This document shows, piece by piece, positions 13,480 through 25,180 of a stretch of 64,000 nt of DNA. The stretch is from Enoplolaimus lenunculus (Eukaryota; Nematoda; Enoplea; Enoplida; Thoracostomopsidae): NCBI GenBank assembly GCA_030248215.1, contig JASANG010001739.1:1-64000 (forward strand). Direction: 5' to 3'. Under the pieces are notes generated by a model. The model was not told where the DNA came from, made no database searches, and saw only the letters and a program-made list of their open reading frames with translations. A program made the translations under genes and the position numbers. Numbering within the stretch: position 1 is the first letter of the stretch; each line of letters opens with the position of its first letter.

Positions 13480-13895
13480 TTGTAGCGACACGAATAAGGG
13501 GTCCCCATTTTAAGTCTCAATCAATTGGAAACCGTATCCCTAAGAGTCCATAAGTGGATAGAGTCCCCAAACCCTAATTAGAGTCAATAAATGTCAATTA
13601 TACCTAATTGTAGTGCATAAATGGCTCAAGGCCCAAATAAAGCTGAGTTCGAAACTTTAAAGCATACTTAAGTTTTGAAAGTACATTCTTGTATAAACCT
13701 TGCATTATCGCTCAAGCTTTTGATACAAAGAAATGAACGTTTTAACGGATAATTGCAGTACCGGATATATCAGTAACGAAGGATGGCGGAACGTGGGTTA
13801 GAAATAAATAACAATCCGTAACCGAATAACAGGCGGGAACCCTCTCGAGAGGTCAAATAAATATCAGTCCACACCTCATATTCGGGTCACTAAAG
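13480..13895. mobile_element. TA-type MITE (CTGTAGTGACCC family)
   Basis: About 416 bp, from TGTAGCGACACGAATAAGGG to ATTCGGGTCACTAAAG, with the shared interior (AGTCCGTAA, AAACTTTAAAGC, CGAATAACAGG). Diverged from the copies at 17945 and 33158; no coding capacity. Confidence 0.7.
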
Positions 13896-14354
13896 TATCG
13901 ACGTACCTAAACGTTTAGTCTTTGCAACTCTTTTTGTTCTTTTTATCAGAAAAGTCACGCCTAACAGATATACGAGAAGCCATTTAAGCTGCTGAGGCCA
14001 TCCAAGGCGAACAATAAGTGCGGCTACGATATTTGGCTAGATTTGAAACGATGAACACTGAGATCCCAGCCTACGCTAAATCAAAGCCTACGGCTCAGCC
14101 TGACTTAAAACATAAGCCAAATCATAAGTTAAGCCCTAGCAGAAGCCTAAATTCGAAACCTAAGAAGCCTAAGGGCTGTTTACATCAATAGGTTAAATAC
14201 ATCGAGGAACCAGGTAAATTATATGATGGGGGAAGCTCGGTGGATTGTTTCGGGGACTTAGGCACAGCCCTCGACTTGCTCAAGTCAATGTGAATGATTC
14301 GAATCAATCATCAAGACATCTCTTTTGTCCCGCCATTTATAAAGTTACTTTTAT

Positions 14355-14715
14355 TTATCCACTGGTTTCAAATTGACCTTCATTCGTTTGCAACTTTGCG
14401 TTTTTGACAGAATCAGGAACAAATTTTCTATTAGCTGTATGTACCGCAAGTTTGTGTTTTTGTTCCAATAACTGTTCGCTAAGTGTTACTGTATTATTGA
14501 AATTGTCCATGTAAAGGGTTCCACCAGAACCGAGATACGGTGAAGCAAGATCCATAACAATATCCGCTGTGATGGTGCGCTCCTGGTTTGGGCGCGCTTT
14601 GTTTGCGTCTACCAAAAATTGAGCACAAGACCATCCAGTTCTGCAAGCAAATACAGCTTTACACAATATTTTTTGTTTGCTGTCACTTCCAATCTTAACA
14701 CTTTTCCACGCTACA
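14355..14715 (-). pseudogene. piggyBac-like transposase fragment
   Basis: About 104 open codons in one frame. The order TADIVMDLASPYLG, then GGTLYMDNFNNTVTLSEQLL, then a Lys/Arg-rich stretch matches the middle of the piggyBac DDE domain, where YMDNFYTS-type motifs carry the second catalytic Asp. The first and third catalytic regions are not recognisable and no terminal repeats were found, so it is an isolated remnant of a plain DNA transposon. A weakly similar stretch may continue on the same strand to about 15010. Confidence 0.65.
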
Positions 14716-15214
14716 TATTAACAAGTTAGCGATGGAGTACATTCGGCATTTACCCGCCTGGTCGAAAGTTTGGTTCGACGAAACAGCAAGACTAATGCAC
14801 TAAACCACATTACAATTGCAGAAAACCAGGGAAAAAGACAGTTGCATATACTAGTTCATCGTTTCTTAACAGTAGATATTAAGCGCAAAACGAGCGAGAT
14901 CTTGCAGTACAGGCATATTATTGGAAAATTGCTTAGCGCCTTCAAAACCTTGTCGAATTCAATTTGCATTTCTGACCAGAGACGATATGTGTTAGTATTT
15001 GATAAGCGCCTGTAGACTATATGGAGGTCATTTTTTGAGACTTGGCGTTTGCCACATACTTTAACTGTAGTTCACTTGAATTTGGTCTAATGATTTGAGT
15101 ACAAACTAAACCCTAAGCGATAAGACAGATTATGGAATTGCATATGAATGAAGTATGAACACATTTTGCAGGTATTTAGCTAGCTCATTTTGCTAATGGG
15201 GGGCTGAAATTTGT

Positions 15215-15345
15215 TCAGGAGGTGCATACAAGCGTTTTCGTTGACTACAAGCAAGGCTAAAAACTACCTAGGGCGGGATCAAAATTTATCCAGGGTAGGC
15301 TGAGCCCCCCTGCCCCCCTTTAGATACGGACGTGGCGTTTTGGTT
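15215..15345. repeat. Fragment of CCCGTA-ended MITE family
   Basis: Shares with 29317-29476 and 36925-37078 the order CATACAAG...TTTTCG-TGACT-ACA...CCAGGGTAGGCTGAGCCCCCCTGCC...TACGGACGTGG. Confidence 0.45.
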
Positions 15346-15394
15346 CACTATAGCTACATAAGTTTTCAGTCTGCCGGACGTGAACATAAAAAAT

Positions 15395-15545
15395 AATAAC
15401 TAGTGGATCCAGAACAAGGCGGCGTACACGGTACGCCCCGCTTTCGATGTTTTTTGCGATAAATTGATAAAGGTACTTACCTTACAATTTTTCCGCTCAG
15501 AAAACTTTTTGCGATAAAATGATAAGGTCCCTCCTAAGTTATAAA
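15395..15545. repeat. GGATCC / TAAGGTARGG repeat family, minus orientation
   Basis: TAGTGGATCC...GGCGGCGTAC and then ACCTTACAATTTTTCCGCTC...ATAAAATGATAAGG are the reverse complement of 20060-20205. Other pieces lie near 185 and 700. Confidence 0.5.
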
Positions 15546-17944
15546 TTTGCTCTGGCAATGGCATATATACCTATATATCAACAGCATACAGTAAAAAATT
15601 CTTTTCATATTTGCCAACTCGTCCCCGTCAAAAATTTCTGAATTGTAGCCACGCGTAACTTGCTGATTCCCTGATTACGCCGGTTCACCGTGCTCACATT
15701 GAGCTACCGTGACTCGGTTATCCAAGTAATTGCCTGTTTTGCCTAAGTCCCCCGGTTCACCTATGCAGATCAACTCAATAAACAAGGAAACTACATGCCA
15801 AACGTAACAACAACAAAATACAAACCCCCCAGACCCTTAGCTATGATATTTGGCGCGACAGGCCAGCAACAAAATATATTTAACGGCCACGCAGGGCCCC
15901 TGATAACTTTACCTTGCGGACGCAGCCGCCATGCATAGATTTTATAAAATTTCACGTCGTTTAGCATCGCCCGATCCTAACTTAAGTTCTAAGAGAGACT
16001 AGGCGGAGCCGGGGACTCCCTTAACGTGTGGTTTAGGATTTGGTTTTAGTTTGTTTTAGTTTTTAGTATGAAATATATTTGAGTGTGGCACAGCCACCTA
16101 CAAGAAGTGTTGTATCCGGAGATCTATTTCGTGTGCTAAAGACAGTTTCTCAGATTGAACTGCAGTGAACAGTAATTCGGAAACTTTAGACATACAAGCC
16201 ACAATAAATTTCGAGCGGAGAAGAAAGATTGACCGCCTATACAGTCATCTTCCAACCGCTGGCCGAAAAGTTAATTCACAGCATAAATGAACTTATGTTT
16301 GGAAAGGTTCTGTTGCCCTTCTTTATAAGTCTCCCTGCCCGATGTATGTATTGTGCAACGTTCTCGCGTTTTATACAGCTTTTTTAGCATTTAAATATAG
16401 TGTAGATTGATTAAATGATCAAACTGAACGCATCATTCGAATTATATTATGTCCGTAGATAATTGTACGGTTTATATACCGTTCAGTGAGCACTATTTTA
16501 GCTGCTATTCAAAACAATCACCGATTATCAAAGCAGCGAATATACATGGGAGCGTTACGTTTTTTTCTAATATTATCACCACCTGACTGCCATGCCCGAT
16601 GAATTTATCATTGACCTTTAAAAGAGTTTATTATTTGCAACAACAATCAACCTTGCCGCGCTAAACTTTATAAATCTTGCTGCTGCCCTCCACGAATCTC
16701 GGTAGCGCAAGATTGTTTATTACAGAACAAAAAATACATGACTCGGCATTGTTTTTTAAATCATTTCATATATAAATGACAAATTTCTGGGCCTGTAACT
16801 GATACCATTTGCGGAATTAATCCCATTTGAGTATCTTATTCGAATATGTACGCATTTATTTCGGAGACGATTTTATTTCGATTTGAGAACGGGCGTCTTT
16901 GGTTTTGCAGTTGCATACATGGGGGCATCAGTGTGTATACAGACTAATATCGTTTTGCCGATGTTTAGGCGACTGGCCGAACGTACGTTTGGTCGTATAG
17001 TGTCAGACGCCGATCCATACTTTTTCTAATGAGCGGACCATGTATATTGGGGCCGAAAATCCAGAATATTAATAACGGCATAGTTTTTAAACCTTTCACT
17101 AAAACTTTAATCACATTCTTCGGCCCAGAGAGGAGCAAATGACTAGTCACCCTTGTGACCCCTAAGCATGTAGCCAACTCAACATGCTAGACAGACTGTA
17201 AATTTTTTGGAAGGAATGCAAATGCTTTATATGAGACAATGCAAGTATTTCAATTGACTCACAACTTGGGTTGAAACATTTCTACAGAAAAGTGGCTGAG
17301 TCGTCTCTGACATCCGTCTGGCTACGGGCCTACCGCTGGTTTAGTATTCGACTTTGACTTGCGCGGATATTCGTCCAATTTATGTTTTTAGTTTAATTGC
17401 TTGTAGTGTTGTATATATGCGGTTTGTCTCATGATTTAATTGTGTTTACAAATTCATATAAATAGTATCCATTTTATTTGTTAAACCACCCACCGCCGCT
17501 CCTTTGATTGATTGGTTGATTATCTATGTTCTCAATGCCCATGTTTACCAAATATTATTAATAAGCAGTGCACTGTATTAATTACTATAGGTAGTAAGGC
17601 TTTTTAATGACTGTGTCATCATGGCCATTTCTGCTGCTATAAAAATGATTGCAAAAGCACTTGTTTTAACAACTTGTTGCTCTAAGGGAAGTACGTTGAC
17701 CCACAACCTGATTGCTATGAGCGTAAATCATACAATCCTAAAAATAGTTTTAAGCAACTGTTTCAATAGTGCTGGGTATTCGGTTTAAAGATAGCTACTG
17801 GCTAATAAATACTTGCGTTCGCCACCTGAAATTGCGTTGATTTGGTTTCGTTCTGATTCTATCGAATGTCCCTTCCCTCGAGCTATAAATATACATGAAT
17901 CTTTTTACGTTCCATGAACAAAGAACCTCATTAAAATATATTTA
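15546..17944. other. No gene seen; diverged repeat debris
   Basis: Only short open frames. One CCCGTAGCCAGA-type MITE end lies near 17300-17335. The segment 15640-16270 differs in base composition from its surroundings and may be old transposon debris, but nothing in it supports a family call. Confidence 0.3.
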
Positions 17945-17966
17945 CTGTTGTGACACGAATAAGAGG

Positions 17967-18217
17967 GTGTACACGCAACAAAAGTATTTCTGAATTCATT
18001 CAGGAATATATTTTCTGTGGCAAATCTGAAAAGTTTTTCTGATATTTAAGACAATTTGTCTAAAAATAATTGGAAAACGTTTATTTTCAGACTTTATTTC
18101 AAAACCTTTTTGAAAACTTCTCTGTTATAACAGAAATACTTTTCAAGTGCGCCTCGCTAATCATATTTCTTAAATGTAAATTTTTTTCTTAAATACCACA
18201 AATATTATTTTGGGTGT
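17967..18217. mobile_element. 251-bp insertion with 9-bp target duplication, unknown family
   Basis: Inserted in the MITE at 17945-19876: AATAAGAGG occurs at both 17958-17966 and 18218-18226, while intact copies of the host MITE have it once. Ends resemble TACACSCAA inverted repeats, and AAAAGTATTTCTG near the left is answered by CAGAAATACTTTT near 18130, so part of it can fold. An 8-9-bp duplication suggests a hAT-like source. Confidence 0.6.
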
Positions 18218-18324
18218 AATAAGAGGGGGTCTCCATTAGGAGTCCAATCAATAGGAGTCCGTATTCCTATAAATGTCAATTATATCTATGTTGTATTGCA
18301 TAAATGACTCCAGGATCAAATATA

Positions 18325-19618
18325 CAGGGTGTTTCAGAATTAACTACCCACACTTTGTCAATCAATGTCTTCTGGCGTAATATTTCGCAATGGTGGTTTA
18401 TCGCTGTTTTTAATTTTTCAGGTTATTATAAATATATACTGTTTATACCATGGATTCCGCACGACGGTCTCGCTCTGAAAAAATCTGTGTCGTAAAACGT
18501 TACTATAAATACGGAAATTATGCCGGTCTAACGCCAGTGGAAAATCATTTCGGCTCAACACCTCCTACACGCAAGACGATGGCTGATATTATTTCTCGAT
18601 TCGAGGACACTGGTAGTGTAGCGGAACGGCTGAGGCCGGGTCGTCCAAAGTCTGCCACAAGTGGGGACGAGAACGGTACATTAAGCGCTGCGGTATACAG
18701 GAGCCCCCAGAAGTCAACTCGAAGAGCTTCCTCCAGCTGGGTATTCCTCATACTTCCGTTTGGCGCCTTTACAATGAGCTTAACTTGAAGCCCTTTCGGC
18801 CCCGTCTTATTTATGGACTCTCTGATGATGATTTCGATCGTAGAGTCCAGTTTTGTCAGACATTTATGGACATGGTGGAAAGCAGTGCGTTGGACCTTGA
18901 TCGCGTTTTGTGGACCGACGAGGCGGTTTTTAAGCTCAATGGTCATGTTAATCACCATAATTGTGTTTGTTGGTCTGAAGACAATCCACATGTCACGATT
19001 AACAAAGAGGTCAACGCCCCTGGAGTCTGTGTCTGGGCCGGAATTTGTTCACAAGGCATCGTTGGTCCATTCTTTCTTGACGGAAATGTCAATAAAACCA
19101 GCTATTTGGAACTTTTATATGTGAATGTCTACCCGCAAATCGCAACTGAGGACCTTGTTTTCATGCATGACGGAACCCCAGCTCACTACGCTACCGAAGT
19201 CCGCGCTTTTCTGTACGAAAGGTTCCCGAATCGATGGATCGGCCGCAGAGGTGCCATCGAGCGGCCAGCTAGGTCACCAGACTTAACTCCGCCTGACTTC
19301 TTTCTTTGGGGTGTTGTGAAAGAAGATGTTTATGGAAGTAGGGCGAAGGACACTCAAGAATTGATGAACAGAATAAAATCAGCTTTTTCTAAAATTCCAG
19401 TGGACGTATGTGCCAAAGTTTGCCGATCTGTACCATCCCAACTGGAGAAATGCATTCTGCTTGGCGGTGCACAGACGGAGCTGTTCTGAGATCTCTCGTC
19501 GTAATGTAAGTAAATCTTTAATACTTGTCTATAATTATATAAAAACAGGCGAGCTACCTCCGCCCAGTCAACCGATAGTTAGCATGAAACACTGGGTAGT
19601 TACTTCTGAAACACCCGG
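18325..19618 (+). mobile_element. IS630/Tc1/mariner-superfamily transposon, nearly complete
   Basis: 1,294 bp with terminal inverted repeats starting CAGGGTGTTTCAGAATTAAC (left) and CCGGGTGTTTCAGAAGTAAC (right, reverse strand), both continuing TACCCA. Flanked by TA on each side (18323-18324, 19619-19620), the usual target duplication. It holds one transposase gene with a frame break. Inserted in the MITE at 17945-19876. Confidence 0.9.
18450..19489 (+). pseudogene. Mariner-like transposase, one frameshift
   Basis: First part (18450-18788): helix-turn-helix DNA-binding region typical of DUF4817-type mariner relatives, ending in SRFEDTGSV and a GRP hinge (RPGRPKSA). Second part (18785-19489) is in a different frame: catalytic motifs LWTDEAVF, then FMHDGTPAHY, then RSPDLTPPDFFLWG, 36 residues between the second and third Asp. 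The two frames overlap near 18785, so an indel around 18700-18780 has separated the DNA-binding and catalytic halves; otherwise the catalytic residues are intact and the reading frame runs to a natural stop. Looks recently active and recently dead. Confidence 0.85.
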
Positions 19619-19924
19619 TATTTGAGTTCGAGAAACTTTAAAGCGTATTTATGATTTAAAAGTAGATTCCTAAGTGTAACCTGGCATTATCGCTCAAGCA
19701 GTTGATACAAGATATAAACATTTATAATTCAACGGATAGTTGCAACACAGGATGTATATCAGTAACGACGGGCGGCGGGGGTGGGATAAAAATAACAGTC
19801 CGTAGACGAATAACAGGGGGACTCTCTGGAGGTGCCAAATAAATATCAGTCCTTCCTCTTATTCGGGTTACTACAGTACGCTAAACGGTACAAACATCAG
19901 CTCATGTTATTTTTAGTGGTGTCC

Positions 19925-20210
19925 TGCATTCACGGCCGAACCAGAAATTTCTGACGGGGTCAGACTCGTAAATGATTTGAAAAGCAATTTTTCACCAAAA
20001 AATTACCTGTGGGAAAAATTGTAATGTAGGGACCATGTAACTTTTTACAGACAAACTTTTTGAGTGGAAAAATTGTAAGGTAGGGGCCTTATCATTTTAT
20101 CACAAAAAATTCCTGAAGGGGTAACACCTTACCATTTTATTACAAAAACAATTCTGACGAGGTAACGTACGCCGCCTCGCCCCTCTCTATGGATCCGCTA
20201 GTTTCCTCTT
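19925..20210. repeat. GGATCC / TAAGGTARGG repeat family, longest copy
   Basis: Contains internal near-repeats of AAAATTGTAAKGTAGGG and CCTTATCATTTTATCACAAA, and ends ACGTACGCCGCCTCG...GGATCCGCTAG. Related pieces occur at 185, 700 and 15395. Confidence 0.5.
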
Positions 20211-20297
20211 TCTCCCTAGGCCGCAATAGAGTAAGCTTAAATTTTAGACTATTATGTTTTTGCTGGGGCTAATAGGGATAAGCTTTGTTTTAGACTT

Positions 20298-20366
20298 GTG
20301 TTTTTTATGCTGAGGAGGATTATCTTAGGAATGTGTTTTTTATGCTGAGGAGGATTATCTTAGGAA
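20298..20366. repeat. Tandem duplication, about 34-bp unit
   Basis: TGTTTTTTATGCTGAGGAGG followed by ATTATCTTAGGAA occurs twice back to back with one difference, indicating a recent duplication. Confidence 0.8.
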
Positions 20367-20369
20367 TAT

Positions 20370-22442
20370 GTTTTGGTTGTTACAATGCTAAAAGTAATAT
20401 TTGTCCATATCTTCGAGACCCGCTCTAGTCTTAATATATTGGTAAATAATGCCTATTTCGCTCCTCATAACCTACCTGATAATTTCAATTAAATTTAAAT
20501 TTTTATCACTTACATATATACTTTCACTTTTTGTGATCTTTATGAACTACAACGGAACCAAAAATGTATTTTCCATAGTCAGAAATCTATATTTTTTCAT
20601 GTATATTACTGTGTAAAAGCGACGCTCTGAGTTGAATTGCGTCATTTATTGCGTTTAATGACTGGTTTAACACCACCTAATTTACTATTAAAAGTTCACG
20701 ACACAAATGTAGAAGGAAACTTTTTCTGCAACAACAGAACTTACTGAATCAATTTTGTGCTTTTTCTCTCTCAGCAGGGAGGCTGCGCGTTTCCTTGAAC
20801 CTTCCGCATTTTCAAAGGACACTAAGCAGGATGGGGTTGTCACCCCTTAGCCGCACACTAAGCTGTTCATTATCAAGACAGTTAGAATAGCTGACAAAGT
20901 ACTTTCAGACTGTTTTGTTGTATGAGAAGAAAGTCGCTTAGTGTGGGGGGGGTGAATTCAAAAGTTATGAGCTCGTGGGTTCTGCGTTATTTGAAATGCA
21001 AATGTACCTTTTGCGTATTGCCAGATTTGCGAGCTAGCCTTTTACTAATTAGCATCGTACTCAGATTAGGCTTGGCGTCTCTTAAATCAAGCGCGATCAG
21101 AATTTAAAATGACGCCCAGTATGTAACCTCGCGACGCGATTGATATATGTATATACTAAGTGGATTTTGTTCCTTGCAAAGGTAATGTATTTAGTACTTA
21201 ACGGGGCATATTCGATACAAATTTTTAAAGCTAATTTGGAGGTAATTTGAAAATACGAAGTCATTATTCCAAATGAATATCACACTAAACTGTAGTTTTT
21301 AATCTTGGAATGTTGTAAGAAATCAAAATTTTATATCATCATGGAATTATGCAGGAATGTGGTTTAATATTTTAACTCAGGTTTGAATACAGAATTTATT
21401 TTCTTCGCTCCAGCTACTTTAATGGTGAAACAATGCAAATTGCTCAAAAAAATTTTCACAATCAAATATCAGGCGGATATCCGGATATACGTTTCTTTTT
21501 GGATACATATTCGGATATTTTTCATACCCGAATATCCGGATATCTGGTGCTCAACTATATTAAGCATAGACCTTCTCCCTTGATTTACTCCAGTTCATAT
21601 ATACATTTTTATATACAAACATTGTAAAACTATTTTGTTAGGACTGGTGTGTGACTTAACAGTTTTGATTTGAAATACTGTACAAGGTTCACGCCCCTTA
21701 TAAATGACCAAAGGGTCAAAAATTTGAACGAACTTTTGGTACGGCTCACTTAAATCCACGGTTCCAACAATTAGTCCCAGCCTCGGGCTCGGTCCTCTAA
21801 GGACCGCATGTCCTAGATATGGGTCCTGACCCAACCCGGGCCTGTCAAAATTTTTCTTTATAATTTTATGATATACTAACGGTATGCCTTGACGCTTAGA
21901 ACTCTTCGTATTGTAAAATACAAATTATGTTGAATGTTCTGTTACATACTTTAGCTAAGCTAGTCCATCAGGTACTATTGGATCAAGTTACCTTTCGCAG
22001 GAGGTGGCTGGTGCTTCACTGTCGTTGTTTACATAAGGTTTTATCAAGGTTTATTTGCTCTGTTGCCTCAAAGCTTATATATTTCTTTTTTCAACACATT
22101 GGAATCAGACCTGTAGGATACTATTTTTAAACAATGATACCAACAATGCAATTTTGTTACATGTTCTAAAATATAAAAAAATTTAAAACCACGCCCCCTA
22201 CGAAAAAAATCCGGAAACCGCCAATGGGGAACTGATATGTATTTTATCTTTTCAAAAGTGCACCCTCTGCTTTTCGGTTACAGACACTCATTTATCAATA
22301 GCTTTTAAATCCACACCAATGGGTTTGGATCATCAACGTTTCGCTTAAAGCTAATTGTATGATAACATTTATTTGGTCTAGGAATCGTAAACATACTCTA
22401 ATTAGGGTAAGTTACATGTATAGATTCTACTTGGGATTTTAG
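20370..22442. other. No confident gene
   Basis: AT-rich. A palindromic GGATATCCGGATAT repeat sits at 21468-21552. An open stretch near 21970-22035 might be an upstream exon of the gene at 22443, but it has no convincing splice partners. Confidence 0.3.
21468..21552. repeat. Palindromic GGATATCCGGATAT repeat
   Basis: Arms GGCGGATATCCGGATATACG and the answering CGAATATCCGGATATCTGG can fold on each other. Related ATATCCGGATA motifs appear near 37786-37803 and 53162-53222. Confidence 0.5.
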
Positions 22443-25081
22443 GACGTCAACAATTTACGGGCTCTGTTATATTGAGGCGTACCCTCTTTATTCCAGAGCC
22501 CGCACTGAAGTTTGATAATTATCTACAAGATTACTCTTCCAATCGTCAATACATTCTATCATTATTAGCAGGGCGTAACCAGATATTCGTTTCTGTACAG
22601 ATGTCGCTGCACGCAGTGCCTCAGAATCTTAGCGGAATCTGCGAGCATGTGTGAGTTTTCGGCCTGCACGGAAATTTCTGGCCTGTACAAGCTGGTGTTG
22701 GCAGACATAGTTTTGATTCGGAAGGCTCTGAGTTCGAAAACGCAGCCCTTGAAGCAGCGGTGTCCGAGATAATCGCAAGATATGTGTACACAGGTCAGAA
22801 AACCGGCACAACTAGCAGAAGTGTAAGGACCTAGCCGGTTTTTTCTGGGCTAGCTGTGGGTGCTCTTAAAGCTTGAATCGATTGGGAACAGGTTTAATTA
22901 GTATTTTTTATTCCTAAAAACCTCAAAACTAAAAAATTTCGAAAGCCCTCGAAATTTTCGAAAACTTAACTACCTAAAAATAATGCTATATATGTTTATG
23001 CTGTTGGATTTCGGGGATATTATTATGGTGTTCATGCGGTTTAGTGTGGGTGTGTATGTGTTTATCTTTGCAAATTGTTTTTTGAATTGGTGGTTTTAAA
23101 TTCCTCGGCAATAATTTACAGAAGTTAAACGTGATGCAAATGCGAGAAGTTACTGAGGTGTATTTTTCGACTGTTATTACTTCTCGGTTTTCAGAGTTTT
23201 GCTAGCCTGACATATGATGTAATGTATAGGGCGCCGCAGGTTATTAACTGTCCGGGGCAGTGGGCAGTTCGATCTCGATTCGGCAATTTGATAAATTCAT
23301 AATTCATTTGAGCAGCGGAAGAATAAATATGCTGGATGTAGTTGACTTTGAGACTGTCAGGATGTACACTCGGTTCCGTATCCGCTCAGGTCATTCGAGA
23401 AATTGTAGTAAGACTTTTGTATGTCTTGGCTTGCAGCTACTTGTTAGCTTTATACAAGATGATATCGTAAATTTTTTATTGCATTTAGTTTGTGTCTGTT
23501 ATACAAGCATGTACGTAAAAGTTATTGGATTTAATAAATACCTCTGGTGAAACGCAACATAGGCTACCGTTACCGTTGAATCTGAATGCTAGGGAAATTT
23601 GTCGCTTGACATCCGCTGACCAGTGGGCGGCAGTCCATCTGACACCGGAGACTGAGGCGGAGATGGAAGCGTTGCGTTTATAAAATGCCGAGGAGGACGC
23701 AAACCGCGCATTTCTTTTCCGCTATGAAATACCGGAACTTCCGTTATTTTTATACGTATAAGAATCATTCTTTAATAAATTTAGCTGCAATTCTTCGATT
23801 TGAGACAATGGTAAAGTTCATGCATACTGTTAAAAAATTCGGATGCGCGTGTCAAATTTCCGTCAACTATAGAACGCGTTGTAAATACTTTCATAACTCT
23901 AAACGTACATATTGGCAGTAAATAAACATCATTCAAAGTTTTATATTTTTTAAATATCCGTTTTCTATACCCGTTTTGGTTATTTTGATCACTATCCGTT
24001 TCGGTCATTTTTTTCTTATTTTTATGCACCGTGGTTATTAGTGAATGTTCGTCCAACTGTTGAAAAAGTGGCTATGTGTGCTAATAAAAGCCAGGTGCTA
24101 GAAGGTCCTGAAACAGCAATGAGATCAGAGCTTATACGCACCACCAAATCCGGGCTAAATTTTGTTTTGGCATCTTTTTATCGACTGTACTTGATATTAA
24201 GAACAGCACCGGCATTTGCCATCATTTTTGTAAACAAAAACCTACCATTGGATTTTGACAGGTATATAACTCTCATTTGACAAATTCGGATTCGTGTGAT
24301 TCAGTTAGTATATATATCAAGTTTTCAAATTTAATTCATAATTAGCATGACGAATGACAGTGACGAACGCATTACAAGTTATTAATCTACAAAATGGTGC
24401 GATATCCACAATATTTTTCACAATCTTGATTCACATAAGTAGCGGCGGTGAACAAAGTTATTCGCTAAAACAACGGCTCCAAATGGAAAGACGCAGCTTA
24501 CTATTGCGGAATCGAAACCGTTTCCGAACAAGCCCATTTAACGATGGTAAGCAAGTCGAATGTAACAGTTTTCAAGGCCTTTGTATGCGGTCTGGCCGGT
24601 AAGGGCGTGGCCGGACCACTTTTTCTTTGTGGCGGGGCCGGGAGATTGCTAAACAGACGGCCTGCTTAAAGATGGTTTCACAAACAAAACGTTGTCCGTA
24701 CAGGGATTTATCACTTTTCAAAAGTCGACGACTACCCTGGAAATTCAGTATTATTCATAAGTGAACAAAATTATTTTGGCGTTTCATTAAATGTAAAAGG
24801 CAGACATTTGGTACGCAAAGCAATCTAAACTCTTTAACACTCTATAAAAACATTAAATTATATTAAACAATCACTTTTTGGAATAACTTTATTAACACAG
24901 ACGCAACAGACGTTATCCGCTTGAACATGGTGCGTTTTCTAAGTTGCTCAACGAAGATTTTTGCCAAGTTCTTTTTATTAAAGACAAGTCGATATTAAAC
25001 TTTAGTACAATTAACGGGTTGAAAATGGGGCATGTTCATGAGCCAGTGGCTGGTATCTCATCTCAAGCCAGGGGCGTTTAG
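22443..25081 (+). CDS. Unrecognised multi-exon gene with one in-frame TGA (partial model)
   Basis: I do not recognise the product. Exon candidates: 22443-22822, 23122-23157, 23195-23246, 23582-23671, 24042-24261, 24464-24546 and 24900-25081; phases agree at most junctions, but not clearly at the last two. The first exon is coding-like for 126 codons (ALKFDNYLQDYSSNRQYILS early, GNFWPVQAGVGRHSFDS later) yet a TGA at 22652-22654 splits it, with readable sequence in the same frame on both sides. Exon 23582 gives AREICRLTSADQWAAVHLTP; 24042 gives a basic then hydrophobic segment; 24900 ends at TAG 25079-25081. Upstream exons are missing. It may be a gene with a removed mini-intron, a recoded stop, or a young pseudogene. 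It ends 100 bases before the MOLO1-like start codon. Confidence 0.35.
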
Positions 25082-25164
25082 ATTTTAAGTTTTCGAATTA
25101 TGGTTTTGTTATAAAAGTTTAGTTAAATAAGTAGTTAAACATTGCATTTAGTAAACAGTATATA

Positions 25165-25180
25165 TTGCAGTTGCAGCAAA
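25165..25180 (+). promoter_or_regulatory. Possible trans-splice acceptor before the MOLO1-like start
   Basis: TTGCAG ending at 25170, 10 bases before ATG 25181. With the short gap to the upstream gene this looks like a spliced-leader acceptor in a nematode-type operon, or simply the 3' end of a 5'-UTR intron. Confidence 0.3.

Larger units (their letters stand above)
17945..19876. mobile_element. TA-type MITE (CTGTAGTGACCC family) interrupted by two insertions
   Basis: Outer ends CTGTTGTGACACGAATAAG (left) and TTATTCGGGTTACTACAG (right) are terminal inverted repeats flanked by TA on both sides (17943-17944, 19877-19878). Without its two inserts (17967-18217 and 18325-19618) about 390 bp of MITE sequence remain and align with the intact copy at 33158-33606. 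Confidence 0.8.

Noticed and set aside
13949-14190. Lys/Pro-rich coding-like stretch that could be a gag-like fossil
   Set aside because: Broken and without recognisable motifs, partners or terminal repeats; too weak to name a family.
15620-16270. Possible LTR-element debris (primer-site-like TTTGGCGCGACAGG, AATAAA stretches)
   Set aside because: No paired repeat, no coding remnants nearby; similarity to such elements is only impressionistic.
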